Below, piece after piece: positions 50,073 to 57,949 of a stretch of DNA of 64,000 nt. The DNA comes from Mesorhizobium wenxiniae. GTDB taxonomy: Bacteria > Pseudomonadota > Alphaproteobacteria > Rhizobiales > Rhizobiaceae. A program made the position numbers and the translations under genes. Location: NCBI RefSeq assembly GCF_002284535.1, contig NZ_NPKH01000014.1, positions 186,001-250,000 on the forward strand, read 5' to 3'. Under the pieces are notes generated by a model. It was not told the DNA's origin. It made no database searches and worked only from the letters and a program-made list of their open reading frames with translations. Position 1 is the stretch's first letter, and every line of letters starts with the position of its first letter.

Positions 50073-50711
50073 TCACGGTGGCGGGCCGTTTCTTACTTTG
50101 AAGCTCTCTTTTACCTCGTGGGCTATCTGCCGGATGGAATGAGCTTACACATCCGGGATGAAGCTGCCGTCGGCCTGCTTGCTGAAGCCCGAGACCACCC
50201 ATCCGATCCCGCTTCCGTCCTAAAGGCCTTCAAAGCTTGTGTCCAAGTGAGGATCGACGTGCGCTCCGCCATCCTTGTTAGCTGCGAAGAGAACCAAGCT
50301 GCGCCGGGTGTAGGGTGTACCCTTCTGGCCCTCTTTGATGACGATGTCCTTCTCCCACCAGTCACCGAATCGCGTCAAACGCGGAGCTATTTCTCGATCG
50401 TCGATCGGAGCAAAGAACTTCGCTTCAGATCCACCGGTAATCATCATCGCGACGAGCCCGTGGTGCGACGCAAGATTGTTGGGGTTGTACGGATGCGAGC
50501 TGTCGAACAGGGGCTGCTGCCGCTCGCCAAGCTGGGCCAATATGGAATGGGACTGCGCAGTCTCGTGAAAGAGAACACGAAGCGACACAGCCATTCGCTT
50601 AGCCTCACCCATGAACCCGGCGTCGAAGGCGGCGGCCGACGATTCCAAGAACTGCAGATGTTCGTCGCGCAATTCGATGAGCCGGTCACGTGATATTTTC
50701 AGCTTTGCCAT
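50073..50711 (-). pseudogene. Conserved hypothetical gene interrupted by two in-frame stops
   Basis: The frame starts MAKLKISRDRLIELRDEHLQ and runs 163 codons through VLFHETAQSHSILAQLGERQ, HPYNPNNLASHHGLVAM and NKDGGAHVDPHLDTSFEGL to a TAG at 50220. The same frame then goes on as DGSGIGWVVSGFSKQADG to a TAA at about 50146 and again as SIRQIAHEVKESFK to a TGA at 50073. Intact relatives that I recall continue through this region and end with a RQIAHEV motif, so two nonsense mutations have probably broken the gene. The 163-residue product could still be made. Confidence 0.75.
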
Positions 50712-50834
50712 TTTGCTCCGATCCGCCCGCTCGCTTCCCTATCTCCCATCCGGAAATCCGCTCGCGCTCGCAGGCGTTTATTCGATGCATATTCGACGCA
50801 TCGCTTCCGATTTCAGGTAAGTGCTTGAAATCCT

Positions 50835-50909
50835 TGGTACGCCCAAGGGGAATCGAACCCCTGTTCCCGCCGTGAGAGGGCGGTGTCCTGACCGCTAGAC
50901 GATGGGCGC
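50835..50909 (-). tRNA. tRNA-Glu (CTC anticodon)
   Basis: A cloverleaf can be folded on the minus strand. It has acceptor GCGCCCA/TGGGCGT, D-arm CGTCTAGCGGTCAGGAC, anticodon arm CCGCCCTCTCACGGCGG with CTC, T-arm AGGGGTTCGAATCCCCT, discriminator A and an encoded CCA. The mosaic region ends right at this gene, which is a frequent integration target. Confidence 0.95.
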
Positions 50910-50999
50910 GTTCAAGAACCGGCGATATAGGCTGACGGCTGGGAAAAAGCAACTGGGCTGCGGACAGTCGATGATGCTGGAAAAATATCCGTTGCAATC

Positions 51000-51434
51000 C
51001 TATCGTTTTGGCTCGATCAGGTCCCAGAGATTTCCATGGAGATCGGCGAAAACCGCCACCGTGCCGTAGGCCTCGTGGCGAGGTGCCTCACGGAATTCGA
51101 CACCCTTTTCGAGCATTGCCGTGTGGTCGCGGACAAAATCGTCGGTTTCGAGAAACAAAAAGACGCGGCCGCCGGTCTGGTTGCCGATACTATCCCTTTG
51201 CGGATCATCGGCCGCTTCGGCCAGCAGCAGCCGCGCGCCTTGTCCATTGGCCGGCGCCACCGTGACCCAGCGCTTGCGGCCGCCAAGATCGACGTCTTCG
51301 ATGAGCAAGAAGCCCAGCTTGCCGACGTACCAGGAGATCGCCTCGTCGTAATTTGCGACGACAAGCGCGACGGTGGCACACGGCGATGTTCGGCGAATCC
51401 AGTCATTTGTTACGGATCGAAAAGCGACCGACAA
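51000..51434 (-). CDS. VOC family protein (start uncertain)
   Basis: A single vicinal-oxygen-chelate domain: CATVALVVANYDEAISWYVGKLGFLLIEDVDLG, RVFLFLETDDFVRDHTAMLEKGVEF and GTVAVFADLHGNLWDLIEP. No ATG in frame lies at the expected place. A TTG at 51434 is used here. An ATG at 51406 would overlap the stop of the upstream gene as ATGA, but it is in another frame. One missing base after that ATG would give MDWIRRTSPCATVALV, so a frameshift at the very start is possible. Confidence 0.78.
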   Translation of the reverse strand: MSVAFRSVTNDWIRRTSPCATVALVVANYDEAISWYVGKLGFLLIEDVDLGGRKRWVTVAPANGQGARLLLAEAADDPQRDSIGNQTGGRVFLFLETDDFVRDHTAMLEKGVEFREAPRHEAYGTVAVFADLHGNLWDLIEPKR

Positions 51435-51780
51435 TGCGGCGCTCAGTGATGTCGTAGACAAAGATGGCGCGGCTGCCGTCGGCAAGCTCCGCATCGATGG
51501 AGACGCGGTTGCCGGAGAGCGACTGGCTGATGACCTTGGCGCCGACAGGCAGCACGATGTCGCCGGTCAGCGGCGAGCCGGCCGGCACCTGGATGTCGCC
51601 GGCAAGTGATGGGGCTGCAGGTGGCGCGGTGCGCGTTTTGTAGACAAGGGCCGCGATCACCACCATAAGGGCGAGAAACAGCAGGCCAAGATTGATGGCG
51701 ACGAAGCGGACGAGCTTCTTGCGCACCTTTTCAACCTCGGGGTCGAGCGGCTTTTCCTCGTCTTCGTCGGCAGCAGCCAT
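51403..51780 (-). CDS. Single-pass membrane protein (DUF6476-like)
   Basis: This protein has 125 residues. A charged cytosolic N-terminus (MAAADEDEEKPLDPEVEKVRKKLVRF), one membrane helix (VAINLGLLFLALMVVIAALVY) and a small periplasmic beta domain (GAKVISQSLSGNRVSIDAELADGSRAIFVYDITERRIVGRF). The sequence resembles a conserved Rhizobiales family next to rluD genes. Divergent from the RluD gene and directly followed by the VOC gene. No function known. Confidence 0.75.
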   Translation of the reverse strand: MAAADEDEEKPLDPEVEKVRKKLVRFVAINLGLLFLALMVVIAALVYKTRTAPPAAPSLAGDIQVPAGSPLTGDIVLPVGAKVISQSLSGNRVSIDAELADGSRAIFVYDITERRIVGRFSIRNK

Positions 51781-51805
51781 GGCAAAACATTCCGGAGCGA
51801 TTTCG

Positions 51806-52891
51806 ATGAGCGCTCATAACGAAGAGGCCCCCATATTGATAGAGGATGGATTGATAGGGAATGGATCGCCAAACGATGGATCGCCAGAGGGGGGATCGAT
51901 CATGCTGGAAGCAGGTCCCGATGCGGCCGGCCAGCGCCTCGACCAATGGCTGGCTGGCAAGCTCGGCCCGGATATGTCGCGCAGCCGGGTGCAGATGCTG
52001 ATCAGACAGGGCGCCGTCAAGGTCGGCGGCCAGCCGGTCAACGAGACGAAACGCAAGATAGCGGTCGGTGACCACGTGTCGGTCGCCATGCCGGAGCCGG
52101 AGCCGGCGGAGCCGCAAGGCGAGAACATCCCGCTCGACGTCCTCTATGAAGACAATGAATTGATCGTCATCAACAAGCCGCCGGGGCTGGTCGTCCATCC
52201 CGGCGCCGGCAACTGGACCGGCACGCTGGTCAATGCGCTGATCCACCATTGCGGCGACAGTCTTTCCGGCATCGGCGGTGTGCGGCGGCCGGGCATCGTC
52301 CACCGCCTGGACAAGGAAACCAGCGGCGTCATGGTCGTCGCCAAGACCGACCGCGCCCACAAATCATTGTCGGAGGCCTTTGCCGACCACGGCCTGACCG
52401 ACGATCTCAAACGCGCCTATCTGGCGCTAGTCTGGGGCATACCGATGAGACCGACAGGCACGGTCGACGAGCCGCTCGGCCGCGCCGCCGACCGCGTGCG
52501 CCGTGCCGTGGTGCCGGAGAGCCGCGACGATGCGCGCCACGCCGTCACCCATTTCACCGTGGTCGAGCGCTTTGGCGAGCAGCAAAAGGAATCTGCCACG
52601 GCAAGCCTGGTCGAATGCCGGCTCGAGACCGGCCGCACCCATCAGATCCGCGTCCACATGGCCCATATCGGCCATCCGGTCGTCGGCGATCCCGATTACG
52701 GCCAGGCCTTTCGCACCAAGGCGAACCGGCTGCCCGAGCCGCTGAAAGGCCGGGTGAAGGCCTTTCCGCGACAGGCTTTGCATGCCCGCCTCCTTGAATT
52801 TCGGCATCCGACTACCCACTTACCGATGAGGTTCGAGGCGCCGGTACCGAGGGACATGGAGGAACTCGTGGACGGCTTCCGCAGATTCTGA
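51806..52891 (+). CDS. RluD-family 23S rRNA pseudouridine synthase
   Basis: This protein has 361 residues. An S4 RNA-binding domain (AGQRLDQWLAGKLGPDMSRSRVQMLIRQGAVKV) precedes the catalytic domain with the aspartate in GIVHRLDKETSGVMVVAKTD and the LETGRTHQIRVHMAHIGHPVVGDPDYG block. It converts uridines to pseudouridine in ribosomal RNA. Two starts are credible: ATG 51806 (GGAG eight bases before) and ATG 51902 (AGGGGGG seven bases before). The segment between them encodes a Gly/Asp/Ser-rich low-complexity stretch with small DNA repeats. Confidence 0.9.
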   Translation: MSAHNEEAPILIEDGLIGNGSPNDGSPEGGSIMLEAGPDAAGQRLDQWLAGKLGPDMSRSRVQMLIRQGAVKVGGQPVNETKRKIAVGDHVSVAMPEPEPAEPQGENIPLDVLYEDNELIVINKPPGLVVHPGAGNWTGTLVNALIHHCGDSLSGIGGVRRPGIVHRLDKETSGVMVVAKTDRAHKSLSEAFADHGLTDDLKRAYLALVWGIPMRPTGTVDEPLGRAADRVRRAVVPESRDDARHAVTHFTVVERFGEQQKESATASLVECRLETGRTHQIRVHMAHIGHPVVGDPDYGQAFRTKANRLPEPLKGRVKAFPRQALHARLLEFRHPTTHLPMRFEAPVPRDMEELVDGFRRF

Positions 52892-53097
52892 ACCGGCTTC
52901 ATCCATTCAAACCAGATCGGCAAAAAACCTGACCCGCGTTGTTCACTTTGGCGTGACACACTGTTTCGTGTTGAACCAATGCTGTCCTTTCTGGTTTTGT
53001 TCCTATATACATCCGCTGTCGCGAACGAGCCTTTTGGCGTTTGCGATATATGCCCGCCGCGTTTCGGGGGCACCACTCCAAGAGAGGGGGCGCTGTC

Positions 53098-54009
53098 ATG
53101 GCCCAGTCACTACCCAGTATCGTTTCCGGCGAAGGCGGCCTCAGCCGCTACCTGGAAGAAATCCGTCGCTTTCCGATGCTTCAGCCGCAGGAAGAGTACA
53201 TGCTCGCCAAGCGTTACGCTGAGCATGAGGACACCACGGCTGCGCACAAGCTCGTCACCAGCCACCTTCGGCTCGTCGCTAAGATCGCCATGGGCTATCG
53301 CGGCTACGGCCTGCCGATCGGCGAGGTGATCTCGGAAGGCAATGTCGGCCTGATGCAGGCCGTCAAGAAATTCGAACCGGAGCGCGGCTTCCGGCTCGCC
53401 ACCTATGCGATGTGGTGGATCAAGGCCTCGATCCAGGAATACATCCTGCGCTCGTGGAGCCTGGTCAAGATGGGCACGACCGCCAATCAGAAGCGCCTGT
53501 TCTTCAACCTGCGCAAGGTGAAGGGCAAGATCCAGGCGCTCGACGACGGCGACTTGAAGCCTGACCAGATCACCGAGATCGCCACCCGCCTCAACGTGTC
53601 CGAAGCGGAGGTGGTGTCGATGAACCGCCGCCTGTCGGGCGATGCCTCGCTGAACGCACCGATCAGGGCGAGCGAAGGCGAATCCGGTGAATGGCAGGAC
53701 TGGCTGGTCGACGACCACGAAAGCCAGGAAGAGGCGCTGATCGAGCAGGATGAGCTGGAAAACCGGCGCGGCATGCTGTCGGGCGCTCTTGCCGTGCTCA
53801 ACGAGCGCGAGCGGCGCATCTTCGAGGCGCGCCGCCTGGCCGAGGAGCCGCTAACGCTGGAAGAGCTGTCGGCCGAGTTCGACATCAGTCGCGAGCGCGT
53901 GCGCCAGATCGAGGTGCGCGCCTTCGAGAAGGTGCAGGACGCGGTCAAGGCCGCGGCCAAGCGCCAGATGCAGGCGCTGCGCACCATCGAGGCGCAGCCG
54001 GCGGCGTAA
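53098..54009 (+). CDS. rpoH: RNA polymerase sigma-32 factor RpoH
   Basis: This sigma factor has 303 residues. Region 2 (AHKLVTSHLRLVAKIAMGYRGYGLPIGEVISEGNVGLMQAVKKFEPERGFRLATYAMWWIKASIQEYILRSWSLVK) and the RpoH box (TNxxKRxLFFNLRK type, here TANQKRLFFNLRKVK) are diagnostic. Region 4 is LTLEELSAEFDISRERVRQIEVRAFEKVQ. It directs transcription of heat-shock genes. The ATG at 53098 follows GAGAGGGGGCG. No EcfG motif is visible before it. Confidence 0.95.
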   Translation: MAQSLPSIVSGEGGLSRYLEEIRRFPMLQPQEEYMLAKRYAEHEDTTAAHKLVTSHLRLVAKIAMGYRGYGLPIGEVISEGNVGLMQAVKKFEPERGFRLATYAMWWIKASIQEYILRSWSLVKMGTTANQKRLFFNLRKVKGKIQALDDGDLKPDQITEIATRLNVSEAEVVSMNRRLSGDASLNAPIRASEGESGEWQDWLVDDHESQEEALIEQDELENRRGMLSGALAVLNERERRIFEARRLAEEPLTLEELSAEFDISRERVRQIEVRAFEKVQDAVKAAAKRQMQALRTIEAQPAA

Positions 54010-54033
54010 AGCCTTCCGACGGAAACAAATAAC

Positions 54034-54066
54034 GGCGGCGTCAGGTAAACTGGCGCCGCCTTTTTT
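54034..54066 (+). terminator. Rho-independent terminator of rpoH
   Basis: Stem GGCGGCG-T-CAG / CTG-G-CGCCGCC with a 5-base loop, followed by six T. Confidence 0.93.
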
Positions 54067-54401
54067 ATGGGGTCCTCCGACTGCCGGGAGAATTGTCCCT
54101 TGGTGTCATGTTCTAGGTAGGGTTGCCGGTTCCGCCGCACCTTCGCGGACGCACGATCCGTCGCGATAAACCGCTCAATCATCGGCGCGATCAGCCTGGC
54201 CGGATCATAGCGGCAATATAGCAATTTTCCCCAAGACCTGGAAACCGCAACGCTGCAAATTGTGGCGGCAATGTTCCGGCGCCGACACGGGCTTCTGTCG
54301 CGAAATTCCAAAAGGCGGCGCTTGCGGCAGGCCGGCACGACAATGGGCCGCCGGGGCTGCGCTGGGCAGTTGAACTCGTCTATTTGGAAACCAAAGGCAG
54401 T
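54067..54401. other. Spacer without recognisable gene
   Basis: These 335 bases contain no supported gene, repeat or known motif on either strand. Confidence 0.55.
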
Positions 54402-54926
54402 ATGACGATGACGATTTCTCCGTTTCTCACCGCCCTCGGATCCGAAGGTCCCCCAGCCGACCGAGCGAAAGACATGAACCTGTATGGATGGCTAATTGGA
54501 AGCTGGGAAATGGACTCGGTCCACTACCTCCACGACGGCACAATCCAGAAATGCAATGGAGAATGCCATTTTGGCTGGGTGCTCGAAGGCCGCGCGATTC
54601 AGGACGTTTGGATCAGGCCCAAGCGCCCTGCGCCGTCCACGATGTATGGCACGACTTTGCGCATCTTCGATCCTGGGATCGAGGGATGGCACATCATATG
54701 GAGCGACCCGCTCAACCGAGATCACTCACGCCAGATCGGACGGGCCGAGGGAAAGGACATTGTCCAGCTCGGCAATGACTCGCGCGGTCTGAAAACTCGA
54801 TGGCGTTTCACTGAGATCACTGCCAACAGCTTCCGTTGGATCGGCGAGGAAAGATCTTTCGAGAGCGATCCTTGGCAAATCACGTATGAACATTTAGCCC
54901 GCCGAACAAACCTGAAGCTAGAGTAG
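54402..54926 (+). CDS. Hypothetical DUF1579-like beta-barrel protein
   Basis: The roughly 174-residue product has alternating hydrophobic strands: LYGWLIGSWEMDSVHYLHDGTIQKCNGECHFGWVLEGRAIQDVWI, TTLRIFDPGIEGWHIIWSDPL and RWRFTEITANSFRWIGEERS. This fits the DUF1579/calycin-like small-barrel proteins that bind unknown ligands. ATG 54402 or TTG 54384 could start it. No export signal. No operon partner. Confidence 0.72.
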   Translation: MTMTISPFLTALGSEGPPADRAKDMNLYGWLIGSWEMDSVHYLHDGTIQKCNGECHFGWVLEGRAIQDVWIRPKRPAPSTMYGTTLRIFDPGIEGWHIIWSDPLNRDHSRQIGRAEGKDIVQLGNDSRGLKTRWRFTEITANSFRWIGEERSFESDPWQITYEHLARRTNLKLE

Positions 54927-55137
54927 CTGGCGTCTGCGCCGCTCCTCCTCCGGCTGCCGCCACTTTCTCCCCGTATAGCGACGGGGAGAAGAGGCAGATC
55001 GCACCGCCGGCACTCTTTTTGCAACGTCGAAAATTGGCGAAATCGTCAGCGAAAGCCTTCTACGGGAAGTGCCCGGCAGGGCGATGAGGGGCGGGGCCGA
55101 GTTTAAAATAGAGTTGTAGTGCCAGCGACCCATCTCA

Positions 55138-56025
55138 TCACAAGCAATCGAGCGGAAATTTCAAATACCGGCGGCCGTTGGATTCCGGTTCCGGCAAGCG
55201 CCCGCCGTTCATGTTGACCTGCAGCGCGTGCAGGATCAGCCTCGGCATCGGCAGCGTCCTGTCGCGTGCCTCGCGCAACGCCACGAAATCGGCCTCTGTC
55301 CTGCAGGCGGCAACATGGGTGTTCTTGGATTTCTGTTCCGCAACAGTGCTCTCCCACAAGGGTTCGCGCCCCTCCGCCTGGTAGTCATGACCGACGAACA
55401 GACGTGTCTCGTCCGGTAGCGCGAGGATATCCTGGATCGAGCGCCAGAGTCGCGCGGCACTGCCGCCGGGAAAATCCGCTCTTGCCGTGCCGCTGTCCGG
55501 CATGAACAGCGTATCATGGATGAAAGCGGCGTCGCCGATCACATAGGTAATCGAGGCCAGTGTGTGGCCCGGCGAAAAAAGTACCTTTGCCGGAATGCCG
55601 CCGACCGAAAAGGTCTCGCCATCGGCAAACAGCCTGTTCCACTGCGATCCGTCGGCAGGAAAATCCGGCCAGTTGTAGATCGCTTTCCACAATTTCTGGA
55701 CGTCGATAATCTTGTCGCCGATCGCCGTAGGCGCTCCTGTCTTCTCGTTGAGATAGTGCGCGGCCGAGAAATGGTCGGCGTGGGGATGCGTGTCGAGAAT
55801 CCATTCGACGACCAGCCGTTGATCTCTAATGAACTCGAGCATCGCGTCGGCATTCTTCGTCGCCGTGGCGCCGGATTTCTCATCGAAATCAAGAACGGGA
55901 TCGATGATTGCGCATCGTCGCGTCTGTGGGTCGGCGACGACATACTGGATGGACCCGCTCGGCTTGTCGTAAAAGCCTGCCACCTGCAGCTTGGCCGATG
56001 TCGCGTCCAATCTCGGCTCCCTCAA
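55138..56025 (-). CDS. Persulfide dioxygenase-like MBL-fold hydrolase (Blh/ETHE1 type)
   Basis: This protein has 295 residues. The metallo-beta-lactamase motif is THPHADHFSAA, further ligands are in LFSPGHTLASITYVIGDAAFIHDTLF and LFVGHDYQ. The layout (GFYDKPSGSIQYVVADPQTRRCAIIDPVLDF at the start) is that of the Blh group, which oxidises persulfides and is induced by the BigR repressor in rhizobia and relatives. BigR is not next to it here. Downstream of the peroxiredoxin gene on the same strand. Confidence 0.86.
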   Translation of the reverse strand: MREPRLDATSAKLQVAGFYDKPSGSIQYVVADPQTRRCAIIDPVLDFDEKSGATATKNADAMLEFIRDQRLVVEWILDTHPHADHFSAAHYLNEKTGAPTAIGDKIIDVQKLWKAIYNWPDFPADGSQWNRLFADGETFSVGGIPAKVLFSPGHTLASITYVIGDAAFIHDTLFMPDSGTARADFPGGSAARLWRSIQDILALPDETRLFVGHDYQAEGREPLWESTVAEQKSKNTHVAACRTEADFVALREARDRTLPMPRLILHALQVNMNGGRLPEPESNGRRYLKFPLDCL

Positions 56026-56160
56026 CGCCCACCCGGCAGGAATGGTTTTCCCTGCCGGGGTAAAAGAAGAGCATGGTCGTTCGCCAGCGCCACGCCGTCA
56101 AGCACCGCATGCTTCGCCGAGGCAAAAAGGCCGAAAATCCTTCCGTGCCGTCCTAGCCGC

Positions 56161-56820
56161 TCAGGCTGAGGGCTGCTTGGTCTTCCGGAGATACGGCAGG
56201 ATCGTCTCGTAGGCGCCGAAACGCTTGATCGCGTCCTCATTGGAAACGGCGGCGGTGATGATGACGTCCTCGCCCTGCTTCCAGTTCGCCGGCGTCGCCA
56301 CCTGGTGCTTCGCAGTCAGTTGCATGGAATCGATCGCACGCAGGATCTCATCGAAGTTGCGGCCGGTCGTCATCGGATAGGTGAGAACCAGCTTGATCTT
56401 CTTGTCGGGGCCGATGACGTAGACCGAACGCACCGTCGCGTTGTCGGCTGGCGTGCGCCCTTCCGAGGTTTCGCCGGCACCCGCCGGCAGCATCTCGTAA
56501 AGCTTGGCGACCTTGAGGTCCTTGTCGCCGATCAGCGGGTAATTCACCGATTGGCCGGTCGCCTTCTTGATATCATCCTGCCATTTGCCATGGCTTTCGA
56601 CCGGATCGACGGAAATGCCGATGATCTTGACGTCGCGCTTCTTGAACTCGCCTTCCAGGCCGGCCATCGTGCCGAGCTCGGTCGTGCAGACCGGCGTGAA
56701 ATTCTTCGGATGGCTGAAAAGCACCGCCCAGCCGTCACCGATCCATTCGTGGAAGTTGATCGTCCCTTGCGTGGTTTCCGCCGTGAAATCCGGCGCGATA
56801 TCGTTGATACGAAGGCTCAT
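56161..56820 (-). CDS. 1-Cys peroxiredoxin (Prx6 type)
   Basis: This protein has 219 residues. The peroxidatic cysteine sits in FSHPKNFTPVCTTELGTMAGL (Cys45), with the threonine and arginine of the active site in the same block and in TVRSVYVIGPDKKIKLVLTYPMTTGRNFDEILRAIDS. There is no resolving cysteine, which marks the Prx6/AhpE-like 1-Cys group. It reduces peroxides using an unknown thiol donor. A separate gene from the MBL hydrolase 135 bases downstream, but same strand. Confidence 0.92.
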   Translation of the reverse strand: MSLRINDIAPDFTAETTQGTINFHEWIGDGWAVLFSHPKNFTPVCTTELGTMAGLEGEFKKRDVKIIGISVDPVESHGKWQDDIKKATGQSVNYPLIGDKDLKVAKLYEMLPAGAGETSEGRTPADNATVRSVYVIGPDKKIKLVLTYPMTTGRNFDEILRAIDSMQLTAKHQVATPANWKQGEDVIITAAVSNEDAIKRFGAYETILPYLRKTKQPSA

Positions 56821-56987
56821 GACGTGTCCCTACCCTGTGATTGCAGCCGGCATTGACCGGCGTTGCTTTTGCCTTTCTACCACTCCCGCGTCATCCTTCA
56901 AACGCCTGTTGCACCGGCATCGAGGCCGGTGGCGAAAAATTTTCATTGCTTCTCGGCAAATGCAGCAGGAATTTTCGCTGCGCTGGC

Positions 56988-57353
56988 TCAGGCCTTGTTC
57001 ACCGCCAGCGTCGTCGCCAGATCTTCCATGCGCTGGGCGAGCGCGCCAAGCGCTTGGGTCAGCACCGAATCGTTCTTGTCGGCCTTGGTCAGCGCGTCGT
57101 CACGCGTCTTGCGCAGCGTCAGCACTTCGCTTTCCATGCCCTTGACGCGTTTTTGCAGTTCCGAAAGCTCGTCCATGACCATGATGCCGGCCATCACGGT
57201 CAGCCGCTGGTCGCCGATCTCGCCGAATGAGTCTTTCAGATGCGAGACATAGCGGTCGAAGCGCTCGGCAAGGTCGATCAGATGCTCTTCCTGGCCCTCG
57301 TCGCAAGCCATGCGATACTGCTTGCCGTCGATGGAAACCGTGACTTGTGCCAT
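56988..57353 (-). CDS. zapA: Cell division protein ZapA
   Basis: This protein has 121 residues. N-terminal globular head (VTVSIDGKQYRMACDEGQEEHLIDLAERFDRYVSHLKDSFGEIGDQRLTVMAGIMVMDELSEL) and a C-terminal coiled coil (QKRVKGMESEVLTLRKTRDDAL and following). ZapA crosslinks FtsZ filaments in the Z ring. It follows the DUF4164 gene by 19 bases, the usual order in Rhizobiales. Confidence 0.93.
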   Translation of the reverse strand: MAQVTVSIDGKQYRMACDEGQEEHLIDLAERFDRYVSHLKDSFGEIGDQRLTVMAGIMVMDELSELQKRVKGMESEVLTLRKTRDDALTKADKNDSVLTQALGALAQRMEDLATTLAVNKA

Positions 57354-57372
57354 TGGCCTACCTGTCCAGTCC

Positions 57373-57645
57373 CTATCTGTCCAACACGGCGCGGATGGTT
57401 TCCATGGCGGTCACCAGCCGACGCGACACTTCCTTGTTGGCGTCTTCCAGCCGTTCGGCGCGCGCTTCGGAATTGTCGAGTTCCTGCGCCAGCCGCGAGC
57501 GATCGGCGTTCATGCGCTGCACCTCCGCCTCGGCTTCCGTATAGTCGCGCTCGTGCTCGAGCTTGGCCGCGACGGCATTTTCCAGCCCCTCGATGGCCTT
57601 ACCCAGCCTCGCGATGACTTCTTTGAGTGTCGTTTCCCCGGTCAT
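57373..57645 (-). CDS. DUF4164 coiled-coil protein
   Basis: The 90-residue product is nearly all coiled coil (LENAVAAKLEHERDYTEAEAEVQRMNADRSRLAQELDNSEARAERLEDANKEVSRRLVTAMETI). This small family is encoded just before zapA in Rhizobiales and is therefore suspected of a role in division, without proof. It lies divergent from tkt. Confidence 0.88.
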   Translation of the reverse strand: MTGETTLKEVIARLGKAIEGLENAVAAKLEHERDYTEAEAEVQRMNADRSRLAQELDNSEARAERLEDANKEVSRRLVTAMETIRAVLDR

Positions 57646-57814
57646 GGCTTTCGTCCTGCGCCCTGCCCATCACCGAATCATCCACGTTCAGAACGCGTTA
57701 TGTCTGAAACATTACCCGCCGTGTGAAGCCAACGTCAATAAAGCTCTCGCGGCTGTCCCCTGCTAACGCTAATGTAGAACCCCCAAGGCCCTTCTGGCGC
57801 CATCACAAGACCGG

Positions 57815-57893
57815 CAAAAGCGCCGGTTTCTTGACTAACAAGATCAGCGAAAGCGCGCCGGTTTGTTGACTAAAAAGCCGCGCCTGCTATGTG
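57815..57893 (+). promoter_or_regulatory. tkt promoter region with a duplicated 27-bp segment
   Basis: Two copies (57815-57841 and 57849-57877) share AAAGCG, CCGGTTT and TTGACTAA followed by AAG. The second copy supplies a -35 TTGACT (57866-57871) and, 16 bases on, TATGTG as -10 (57888-57893). The first copy could be a regulator site or a second -35 element. Confidence 0.65.
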
Positions 57894-57949
57894 TCGCGCA
57901 CGCTTTTCAAGGGCGCTCCCAAGGCCCCACCCCCCACACTGGAGGAAGC

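Noticed and set aside
50220..50222. Amber readthrough or pyrrolysine-type recoding at the internal TAG
   Set aside because: A second stop (TAA) follows in the same frame and no recoding genes are visible. Pseudogenisation is simpler.
56821..56987. Possible 6S RNA in the spacer after zapA
   Set aside because: The location is plausible for Alphaproteobacteria, but I could not recognise the long internal bubble of 6S RNA. Only one short hairpin (ACCGGC/GCCGGT) is clear. A covariance model search of this spacer would decide.
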